Made by a program: the position numbers and the translations under genes. A stretch of 64,000 nucleotides of DNA from Sporobacter termitidis DSM 10068 (GTDB lineage Bacteria; Bacillota; Clostridia; Oscillospirales; Oscillospiraceae), in contig NZ_FQXV01000008.1 of the NCBI RefSeq assembly GCF_900130065.1, positions 1 through 64,000 of the forward strand, given 5' to 3'. The notes below the pieces were generated by a model. It saw only the letters and a list, made by a program, of their open reading frames with translations, had not been told where the DNA came from and did no database searches. Shown one piece after another: positions 16,964-24,061 of this stretch (positions within the stretch are counted from its first letter, which is position 1; each line of letters begins with the position of its first letter).

Positions 16964-17811
16964 TCCCTTTCGATTTCGAATACTACAGGCCGGATACCCT
17001 GGGGGAAGCGGTCGGGCTTTTCGGCCGGCTGGAGGACGAGGGCAAGAATCCCGTCTGGTACGGCGGGGGCAGCGAGCTCATCTCCATGGCGCGCGCCGGA
17101 AACGCCGCCTTCGGCGCGGTGCTCGACATCAAGGACGTCCCGGAGCTCCTCGGGTTGGGTACGGACGGCGAAAACCTCACCTTCGGCGCGGCGCTGACCT
17201 TGTCCGACCTCATCGTATCCGGCAGCTTTCCGCTGCTGGGGAAGACGGCGGGCCGCATCGCCGACCACACCATGCAGAACAAGATCACGCTGGGCGGCAA
17301 CCTGGCCTCCACGATCATTTACCGGGAGACCGCGCTGCCGCTCCTTTTGGCCGACGCCATCCTGACGGCGGCGGGCAAGGACGGCCTGCATACGTACCCG
17401 ATCGATGCGGTATTTGACGGCCGTCTGCGGCTGCCGAAGGGCGAGGTCCTGGTCCGGACGGCCGTGCCGGCCGCCATTGCCGCCGCGCCGTATTTTCATC
17501 AGAAGAAGACGAAAAACGAAAAGATCGACTATCCGCTTTTGACAACGGCGGCGGTGGTGACGGGCGGGCGCCTCCGTATCGCCTTTTCGGGCCTTGCCCC
17601 GTATCCCTTCCGGGACCGGAGCGCGGAGGAGATTTTGAACGACGGCAGACTCGGGGCCGACGCGCGGGCCGAGCTGTTCGTCAAAGCGCTGTCGGGCGTT
17701 ATCCAGAGCGACCTGAGCGGCTCCGCGGACTACCGCAAATTCGTTTTAAAGGATACGATCCTGAACATACTGGAGGCCGTAAGGGAGGAGAAGCTGCCGT
17801 GCTTGTGCTGA
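16960..17811 (+). CDS. Molybdenum hydroxylase FAD subunit
   Basis: 283 residues of the CO-dehydrogenase medium-chain type. The two FAD loops are recognisable: WYGGGSELI near residue 28 (AGGT-like) and NKITLGGNLAST near residue 107 (TIGG-like). It carries electrons from the FeS subunit to NAD+ or another acceptor. It overlaps the large subunit by four bases (ATGA) and the small subunit by 13 bases, so the three are one translational unit. Confidence 0.9.
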   Translation: MIPFDFEYYRPDTLGEAVGLFGRLEDEGKNPVWYGGGSELISMARAGNAAFGAVLDIKDVPELLGLGTDGENLTFGAALTLSDLIVSGSFPLLGKTAGRIADHTMQNKITLGGNLASTIIYRETALPLLLADAILTAAGKDGLHTYPIDAVFDGRLRLPKGEVLVRTAVPAAIAAAPYFHQKKTKNEKIDYPLLTTAAVVTGGRLRIAFSGLAPYPFRDRSAEEILNDGRLGADARAELFVKALSGVIQSDLSGSADYRKFVLKDTILNILEAVREEKLPCLC

Positions 17812-18281
17812 AGGAAAAAACCGCAATAAAGCTCCGGGTGAACGGCGCCGAGCATGAGCTTTTTGTCCGCCCGGCGGAAATCCTGCTGGACACGCTACGG
17901 GAGGGGCTGGGCCTCACCGGCGCCAAGCCCGGCTGCCTGAACGGGGACTGCGGGGCGTGCACGGTGCTGGTGGACGGGCAGCCGGTCAAATCCTGCCTGA
18001 TGCTGGCGGCCGAGGCCGTGGGGAAAGAGATCACCACGGTGGAGGGACTCCGGGGCACGCCCACCCAGCGCGCCTTTATCGAGAAATTCGCCTTTCAGTG
18101 CGGCTACTGCACCTCGGGCTTTTTGATGGTCTGCCACGCCCTGTCAAAGCTCCCGGAGCGCCCCGACGACGCGGCGCTGGACCACTGGCTGGAGAGCAAC
18201 ATCTGCCGCTGCACCTGCTACGAGGAGATCGGCGCCGCCGTCCGCGCCGTTTTGAACGGGGAATACGAGGAAAATAAGTAA
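17799..18281 (+). CDS. Molybdenum hydroxylase 2Fe-2S subunit
   Basis: 160 residues with two [2Fe-2S] motifs: plant-type C-L-N-G-D-C-G-A-C...C near residues 46-68, and the alpha-helical CGYC...CRCTC near 105-147. It shuttles electrons from the molybdenum centre to FAD. It begins with GTG 17799, 8 nt after GGGAGGAG, inside the end of the FAD-subunit gene. Confidence 0.9.
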   Translation: MLVLKEKTAIKLRVNGAEHELFVRPAEILLDTLREGLGLTGAKPGCLNGDCGACTVLVDGQPVKSCLMLAAEAVGKEITTVEGLRGTPTQRAFIEKFAFQCGYCTSGFLMVCHALSKLPERPDDAALDHWLESNICRCTCYEEIGAAVRAVLNGEYEENK

Positions 18282-18314
18282 GATACGTCGGGCGATTAAT
18301 AAGACGAGAACGCT

Positions 18315-18525
18315 TCCCTGGCTCCCTCAGACGAGGGAGCTGTCGCCGCAGGCGACTGAAGGAGGGAGCTTTGTCACGCGCCCTGGATTACTCCTTTTGG
18401 CGCTGCATCCTGTCGCCGGCGGGCGACGGAGGGAAAGATAACGCACCATAAGTGCCGTGTATCTCTCCTTCCGTCATTTGCTGCGCAAATGCCACCTCCC
18501 TCATCCGAGGGAGGCAAAAGAGCAG
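18315..18525. repeat. R4 composite repeats
   Basis: CTCCCTCAGACGAGGGAGC with CTGTCGCCGCAGGCGACTG, then a second partly inverted set ending CTCCCTCATCCGAGGGAG. The interval 18282-18581 between convergent genes contains only this. Confidence 0.75.
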
Positions 18526-18581
18526 ACGCCCAGCCGTTGGCAATAAAATGCGGGGGCGGAGTTCCATCTCCGCCCTCGCAA

Positions 18582-19310
18582 TCAATGCGCCATCGTGTAA
18601 TTTTGCTGGTTCGGGTTCTGCTGCTGATTCTGCTGGTTGGGGATGATGAACTTCGGGGGCTTCGGGTTTGAGAGGTTGTTCTGGTCGAAGAACTGGCCCG
18701 GCGTGGAGAGGTCGAAGTACTGCTTGGAATCCTGGGTGACGCCCCAGTCGGCCAGGGAGCCCGTTTCCTCCAGCATGTTGAACGCCTGGCGGAACAGGGT
18801 GTTGTGGGCCTCCTCCCGGTTCAGGAGGAAATCGATGGCCTCCCGGACTCCGGTGTCGTTGATCTGCCGGTACAGGTACTGGTAGACGACCTTGGCCCGC
18901 TGCTCGGCGGCGATATCCGAAATGATGTCCGCCGCCAGGTCGCCCGTGTCCTCCATATAGGCCCCGGTCCAGGGATAGCCCGAAGCGTTGGCCAGCATCG
19001 GCGTCAGGCCGGACTGGACGGAGGCCTGTATATTGCCGGCCGTCGTGCCGGCGGCGTCGACCTGATGCCCGTTGAGCAGATTGACGAGCGTTGCCACCAT
19101 TTCCATGTGCCCCAGTTCCTCGGAGGCAATGTCGAGGAACAGGTCCTTGATCCGCTCGTCCTTGATCCTGAAGCTCTGGGAAAAATACTGCATGGCGGCC
19201 TTCAGTTCGCCGTGGGCGCCGCCAATCTGCTCCTGCATCATGTTGGCGTAATTCGGGTTGGGCTTGTCCACCCGGACCTCCTTTAATAGCTGCTTGTCAT
19301 GTCTGAACAT
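18582..19310 (-). CDS. Manganese catalase (CotJC-like) with Asn/Gln-rich tail
   Basis: 242 residues. The four-helix-bundle di-manganese ligands are visible: Glu in GGAHGELKAAMQ, Glu/His in ASEELGHMEMV, Glu in AAEQRAKVVYQ and Glu/His in NREEAHNTLF. It breaks H2O2 into water and O2 without heme. CotJC-type members sit in the spore coat. The last ~25 residues are a low-complexity Asn/Gln stretch (QNQQQNPNQQN) not part of the catalytic fold. AGGAGGAAAACC precedes the ATG. It stands alone, divergent from the DUF4317 gene. Confidence 0.88.
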   Translation of the reverse strand: MFRHDKQLLKEVRVDKPNPNYANMMQEQIGGAHGELKAAMQYFSQSFRIKDERIKDLFLDIASEELGHMEMVATLVNLLNGHQVDAAGTTAGNIQASVQSGLTPMLANASGYPWTGAYMEDTGDLAADIISDIAAEQRAKVVYQYLYRQINDTGVREAIDFLLNREEAHNTLFRQAFNMLEETGSLADWGVTQDSKQYFDLSTPGQFFDQNNLSNPKPPKFIIPNQQNQQQNPNQQNYTMAH

Positions 19311-19404
19311 GGTTTTCCTCCTCCGTTGTTTGAAAAAAGTTCCTGTACTATTCTTTGCAGCGCGCCGAGAAATATGAGGAAACGGCCGGCCGGATACCTT
19401 TGGG

Positions 19405-19433
19405 TTGAAATCGAAGGAATAAAATAGTAATAT
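19405..19433 (+). promoter_or_regulatory. Promoter candidate for the DUF4317 gene
   Basis: TTGAAA (19405-19410), 17-bp spacer, TAATAT (19428-19433), 35 bp before ATG 19469. Confidence 0.5.
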
Positions 19434-19468
19434 AGGCTTCGACTACAATAATCCGACAGGAGCGACGC

Positions 19469-20635
19469 ATGAACAAAAAAGAATTATCCGCATTCAGAAG
19501 ACAGTTTAAGGCGGACAGCTACCAGCTGCAGCTGAAGCAGCTGTATACGGCCTACATAAAAAAAGACAATCAGAACATCCTGTACGCCGAGCTCTGCTCG
19601 TTCGATATGAAGAGCGAAACGGAGCAGGAGATATACCTTAGCAATTTCAAAAAGCTTTTGACGGGCGGCTTCAATTCAAAATTATTCGAGCTGTCCTTTG
19701 ACGACGGGGCCCCGGAGGGCGAGGGACAAGCCCGGTTCCGCCAGCTGCTGGGCGCCGAGCGGGAGGCCTTTGCCGACTGCTGCAACAAATATATCGCGCA
19801 GGTCGCCGCCAATTTCAATTATGATTCCGACGTCGTCATCTCCTTCGCCTCCGGCAAGTACAACAAGCCTATGGGCAGAAGGGGCAGAAAAGGCGAGGAG
19901 GAATCGCTGGACGGTTTTGACGACACCTCCTTCGGCTTCAATTTCGTCCTCTGCAGCGTCTGCAGGGCCGACGACGTGAAGCGCGGCATCTATTACAGCG
20001 CGTCCTCGGAAAAATTTGAGCTGAACTCCGCGCTGGACAAAACCGTCAACTTCCTCTCGCCGGTGGACGGCTTCATGTTCCCGGCCTTTAACGACAACTG
20101 CGCGGATATCAATAAGCTGCTCTACTACACGGCCAAGGCAAACGTCCGGAACGAGGCGCTTTTGGAAAATGTGCTGCATTGCCGGTACGAGCCGACGGCC
20201 AGGGAGGAGCAGGAGAAGTTTGGGGAGATCCTCCGCCTGGTGAACGGCGAAAAAATAAAGCCCGAGCTCCTCAAAAACATCTACGAGGCGGTGAGCGAGA
20301 AAATCGAGGCCTATGCCGACGACGGCGAGCAGGTGACGCTGGACGCCTCGGAGCTGAAAGACATCCTGGAGGAGAGCGGCGTTGCGGACCTCGAGGGATT
20401 TGAGTCCGCCTTCAATCAGGCGGCCGACGAGGGCTTTGAGTTCAAGGCCGCCAGCCTGGTTTCCGGCGCGGCGCAGATGAAAATAAATACCGGGGTGGGG
20501 GACATCGCGGTAAACCTTGCGGACCTGGGGTCCGTCCGGCAGGTCATTAACGCCCGGGGCAGAAAGTGCCTGCAGATCGAGCTCAGCGACGACGCGGAAT
20601 TAAACGGCATGGTGCTGGAAACGGAAAATATTTAA
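19469..20635 (+). CDS. DUF4317-family protein
   Basis: 388 residues, soluble, starting with MNKKELSAFRRQFK, the characteristic opening of this Clostridia-specific family. The N-terminal half has the conserved acidic and aromatic pattern (LYTAYIKKDNQNILY), and the C-terminal third is mostly helical and acidic. No catalytic motif that I can name. CAGGAG lies 9 nt before the ATG. It is followed at 34 bp by a small acidic/basic protein that may be in the same transcript. Confidence 0.75.
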   Translation: MNKKELSAFRRQFKADSYQLQLKQLYTAYIKKDNQNILYAELCSFDMKSETEQEIYLSNFKKLLTGGFNSKLFELSFDDGAPEGEGQARFRQLLGAEREAFADCCNKYIAQVAANFNYDSDVVISFASGKYNKPMGRRGRKGEEESLDGFDDTSFGFNFVLCSVCRADDVKRGIYYSASSEKFELNSALDKTVNFLSPVDGFMFPAFNDNCADINKLLYYTAKANVRNEALLENVLHCRYEPTAREEQEKFGEILRLVNGEKIKPELLKNIYEAVSEKIEAYADDGEQVTLDASELKDILEESGVADLEGFESAFNQAADEGFEFKAASLVSGAAQMKINTGVGDIAVNLADLGSVRQVINARGRKCLQIELSDDAELNGMVLETENI

Positions 20636-20668
20636 CAGTGGTCCGGCAGACTTTAAGGGGGATGTCGT

Positions 20669-21001
20669 ATGGAAGTCAAAGAGGCGCAGCACATCCTTGA
20701 CCAACTGGGCAAAAACGAGTACGCCAGGGTTGAAACGGCGCTGGGGCCGCCGTTTTTAAAGCTCGTCGAGACAATCGACGACGCGCCGGACCCGGGCGAT
20801 ATGTCCGCTCCGGCCGTTATTCCGCCCCTGCCGGCGATGACGGACATCAACGACGGTATGGCGTGCCTGTACTGGCAGAACCTGAAATCGCTCCTCAACG
20901 GCGCTTTGGACCCGGAGGAGGAGGACGACGACGAGGGGCCGTACCGGCGCGGCCGACGAGGCCGCCGGCGAAAAAAACGCCGGCCATGGCAGACGCCGTG
21001 A
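20669..21001 (+). CDS. Hypothetical protein with acidic-then-basic C-terminus
   Basis: 110 residues that I do not recognise. Residues 1-75 look globular and helical; then an acidic run (PEEEDDDEGP) is followed by a strongly basic tail (RRGRRGRRRKKRRPW), which would suit binding to nucleic acid or to a charged surface. AAGGGGG precedes ATG 20669 by 8 nt. It lies between DUF4317 and a GNAT gene on the same strand. Confidence 0.6.
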   Translation: MEVKEAQHILDQLGKNEYARVETALGPPFLKLVETIDDAPDPGDMSAPAVIPPLPAMTDINDGMACLYWQNLKSLLNGALDPEEEDDDEGPYRRGRRGRRRKKRRPWQTP

Positions 21002-21078
21002 CCGGGCATGCGGAGGTTGCCATTTTTCGATTAAAGAGTATAATTGTATGAAACGCTGGGGACAGGTGGAGACGGCAG

Positions 21079-21576
21079 ATGCAGAATGTGGCCATTGAAG
21101 AAATCCGGGAAGAACACTTAAAGGACGTGCTCGACATCTATAATTATTACGTCCTGAACTCGACGGCCACATGGCATTATCACCCGCTGGAACCCGCCGA
21201 GATGCGCCCGCTGGTTTTTTCCGGGGACAGGCGGTACAGGACGTACGTCATCAAAACGGACGGCGAGCTTTGCGGTTACGTGTCCGTGCGGCAGTTCAAG
21301 GCGCGGGAGGCTTACGGCGACACCGCCGAGATCGGCATCTACCTGAAAAACGGCTGCCGCGGCAGAGGCATCGGCGGCATGGCTTTGAAGCACATCGAAA
21401 GGTTCAGCGCGGAACAGGGCTTTCACGTGCTGCTGGCGTCCATCAGCGGCGACAACGAGGACAGTGTGCGGCTCTTTGAAAAAAACGGGTATGAAAAATG
21501 TGCCCACCTCAGGGAAGTGGGCACAAAGTTCGGAAAGATCCTCGACAATGTGATCTATCAGAAAATTCTGGGCTGA
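21079..21576 (+). CDS. GNAT-family N-acetyltransferase, phosphinothricin acetyltransferase-like
   Basis: 165 residues. The acetyl-CoA loop reads GCRGRGIGGMAL near residue 93, followed by the helix and the beta-bulge region LLASISGDNEDSVRLFEKNGY. The N-terminal YNYYVLNSTATWHY resembles the PAT/Bar-like branch, which acetylates amino groups of small molecules such as phosphinothricin or methionine sulfone. GGAGA precedes the ATG by 6 nt. The substrate is a guess from similarity. Confidence 0.8.
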   Translation: MQNVAIEEIREEHLKDVLDIYNYYVLNSTATWHYHPLEPAEMRPLVFSGDRRYRTYVIKTDGELCGYVSVRQFKAREAYGDTAEIGIYLKNGCRGRGIGGMALKHIERFSAEQGFHVLLASISGDNEDSVRLFEKNGYEKCAHLREVGTKFGKILDNVIYQKILG

Positions 21577-21633
21577 TCCGGGCCGGAAAACAATAAACAA
21601 TAAACCAGAGGGCATCGTCCTCTGGTTTCACTA

Positions 21634-22548
21634 TTATACGGGGTTTTCCCCGGCGCTGTCGGCGTCGATGATAACCTGTTTCGGGAAGGCGCTGTCGCCG
21701 TGCTCTTTCAGGAAGGTGGTGTTGACGAAGCCCCGGATATTGGCGCCGTCCTCGATCGAAATCGTGTTGGTGTTGATATTGCCCGCCACGATGGCGTTGT
21801 GCCGAAGCTCGACCTTGCTGCTAATGTCGATATTGCCCTTGACCTTGCCGTCAATGCTGGCGAACTGGGCCTGGACGTCGCCGAGCAGGATGGAATCGCT
21901 GTCGATGTACGTGCTGCCCTTTGTGGAGACGTTGCCCTGGATGGACGAGCCGCGGATATCGGTGTTGTTGCACGTCAGGTCGCCGATCAGCATCCCCCGG
22001 ATGCTGGCGTCCTTCAGGGCGTCGACCTTACCCCGGACATTGCCCTCGATGGTGATGTTGGCCAGCGTTCTGATATCGCCGACGATCATCGTGCTTTTGG
22101 AAATAATCGTCATTTCCTCGGCCTGACGGAACATCCGGCCGAATTCGCCGTCCTGCGACTGGGAGAAACCGGAAGGCGTGGGCCTGAAGGAGGTGTGCTC
22201 CTCATACGGCGGGTTCTGCCAGTCGGTTTCGGATACGCTCATGGTGATCTTCGACGAGTCCTGGTCAAACGGCACGTTGCCGGAGGGGCTGCCGGGCGCG
22301 CTGCCGTATGTGCCGGTGTACGTGCTGCCATACGTGCCGCCGTAGGTATTGCCGGGAGTGCCGGCGGGTTCGCCTTCCGGAGCGCCGCCGCTGTGGGCAG
22401 CCGGTTCGGCCGTCACCGGCGCCGGAGGTTCCAGATAGGAATCAAGGTCCGACTTGGCCTTTGCCTTTTCCTCCATCTCGGACCCCACAAGACCGCCTTT
22501 GTTGAGCAATTCCCTCATTGCCTGATTAAAATTTTCTTTCAGCCCCAT
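21634..22548 (-). CDS. Bactofilin (polymer-forming cytoskeletal protein)
   Basis: 304 residues. After a helical N-terminus (MGLKENFNQAMRELLNKGG) and a Gly/Thr/Pro-rich linker with GNTYGGTYGSTYTGTYG repeats comes a right-handed beta-helix domain (~residues 165-285), with the repeating pattern of hydrophobic-x-G-x-I: STMIVGDIRTLANITIEGNV, DASIRGMLIGDLTCNNTDIRG and so on. Bactofilins polymerise without nucleotide and anchor envelope enzymes. The ATG at 22548 has AGGAGAAC in front; a longer frame to 22608 has none. The next gene upstream on this strand codes for a membrane-anchored coiled coil. Confidence 0.85.
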   Translation of the reverse strand: MGLKENFNQAMRELLNKGGLVGSEMEEKAKAKSDLDSYLEPPAPVTAEPAAHSGGAPEGEPAGTPGNTYGGTYGSTYTGTYGSAPGSPSGNVPFDQDSSKITMSVSETDWQNPPYEEHTSFRPTPSGFSQSQDGEFGRMFRQAEEMTIISKSTMIVGDIRTLANITIEGNVRGKVDALKDASIRGMLIGDLTCNNTDIRGSSIQGNVSTKGSTYIDSDSILLGDVQAQFASIDGKVKGNIDISSKVELRHNAIVAGNINTNTISIEDGANIRGFVNTTFLKEHGDSAFPKQVIIDADSAGENPV

Positions 22549-22638
22549 ATGAGTTCTCCTGTTCTGAATGATGATGACTGCCGCGTGACAAGCCATCGTC
22601 CGGTTCACAGCCAGAAATGCCTGATACGGTATGTAGTC

Positions 22639-23214
22639 CTAGCCGTTGCCGCCTTCCGCTCCGGGCTGCGGGCTGCCCTGCTGCTCCAGCAGCGCGAACT
22701 CCCGGCTCAGAGTTTCGTTCATCTGTTTGATGATTTCGGATGTCTGTTCATCCAGCTTTTTGTTGAATTGCTGCTCTATTGCCGCGGTCTGGCTTTTAAT
22801 AAGGCTTGTCAGCTGCTGCTGCGTCCTGGCCTGCTGGCCGCTTAACGACTTCTCCTGGTCGGACAGCGATTTGTCCATCGTCTTCTGGACCGCGGAGAGC
22901 TGATTTTTTATATCGCCGTTAATCTGCGTGTGCAGGGCGTTGAGCTGCGCGTTCATCGAACTGTCGACCTGCTGCTGAAAAGTCGGTATTTGTTTGTCAA
23001 AGGAACTGTTGAGGAGTTCTGAAAGATGCCCGACCAATTCATCCTGCCCGGAGGCGTCGTACTTGCTGACGACTTCCTGGACCGCCGCCAGCTTGCCGGC
23101 GGACTCGTGATATTTTATGCCGAGGCGAATTGCAAAGAACGTGGGCACGACAAGGATAAGCACCAGCACCGTAAGGATTAGGTGGCGGAAAAACCTGACG
23201 CTTCCAAAATACAT
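22639..23214 (-). CDS. Membrane-anchored coiled-coil protein
   Basis: 191 residues: a short basic N-terminus, one membrane helix at ~12-31 (LILTVLVLILVVPTFFAIRLG), and then about 150 residues of Gln/Ser/Lys-rich amphipathic helix predicted to be coiled coil. No enzyme motif. By the positive-inside rule the long helix would be outside the cytoplasm. It is 90 bp upstream of the bactofilin gene on the same strand, so it may be an extracytoplasmic or membrane partner of the bactofilin filament (inference). Confidence 0.65.
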   Translation of the reverse strand: MYFGSVRFFRHLILTVLVLILVVPTFFAIRLGIKYHESAGKLAAVQEVVSKYDASGQDELVGHLSELLNSSFDKQIPTFQQQVDSSMNAQLNALHTQINGDIKNQLSAVQKTMDKSLSDQEKSLSGQQARTQQQLTSLIKSQTAAIEQQFNKKLDEQTSEIIKQMNETLSREFALLEQQGSPQPGAEGGNG

Positions 23215-23324
23215 CCTTCATCTCACTCCAAACGGGTTGTTCATAGGCTCAAACCGGCGCATTTTGTCGATTTTTAAGGTACAAACTCGAAGTCTATTAT
23301 ATAGTGGCGGCTGGAAAAAGTCAA

Positions 23325-23969
23325 TCATGGGGCGACAGGTTTATTTGAGGCTATTAACGTATTCAGGCGTGTTTCAAATTCCTTTTCTAGGCATAAATAA
23401 TAAAGCGGGAAAAGAACGTCCGCCGCACCGGTGAAATAAAGGTTCCTGTTGGAGATATCCGCCAGCTCCGGGACGGAGGTGTAGATATAGGTCCGGAACC
23501 ACTCGGCGCTGTACGGGGGAACGCCCTTGCCGCGCCGGACGGACGCCATCACGCTCTCATAGCTTTCCGCCACGGCGCCGCCGGTATTCGATATGCCGCG
23601 CTCCAGCACGGCGCTGTAAATCGCGTCGGTCTGCCTGACGGTCAGGCCGCCGCTGCCTGATCTGACGTTGCACAGGACGGGCAGCCTGGCGGCAAAGCTG
23701 TAGATGATGAGCGGGAAGATGCTGAAATATTCCCGCGTGTTCAGCGGCACGCACGCGTCGCCGTCGATACTGATCTGAAAAGCGCTCAGCACGTCGGCGT
23801 TGAAAATGTTGTTCAGGATCACCTTGAAAAAGTCCTTGATATCGCAGTGATAGTAGCTTTCGGAGGTGAGGGCGTAAAGGTACTTTGTGGCTTTAAAAAG
23901 ATTGGCGCCGGCTTTCAGGATCATATCGCTCAGCTGCACTGTGACTTCAGATTCATTCGGAATTGTCAT
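23325..23969 (-). CDS. Hypothetical protein
   Basis: 214 residues that I do not recognise. Mostly helical with several hydrophobic stretches (YFSIFPLIIYSFAARLPVL near residue 83; VLFPLYYLCLEKEF near 188), but no convincing membrane segment or signal peptide. Two cysteines, no metal motif. It is divergent from the 678-residue repeat protein with 92 bp between starts, and upstream of the bactofilin pair on the same strand. Confidence 0.55.
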   Translation of the reverse strand: MTIPNESEVTVQLSDMILKAGANLFKATKYLYALTSESYYHCDIKDFFKVILNNIFNADVLSAFQISIDGDACVPLNTREYFSIFPLIIYSFAARLPVLCNVRSGSGGLTVRQTDAIYSAVLERGISNTGGAVAESYESVMASVRRGKGVPPYSAEWFRTYIYTSVPELADISNRNLYFTGAADVLFPLYYLCLEKEFETRLNTLIASNKPVAP

Positions 23970-24061
23970 GCGTCAAACCAGCCTTTTCAAATATCTGTCG
24001 TGTCGAAATTTAGCGAATATTGTTTGAAAAATTATACCCCTGCTTTTATTAAAAGACAATA

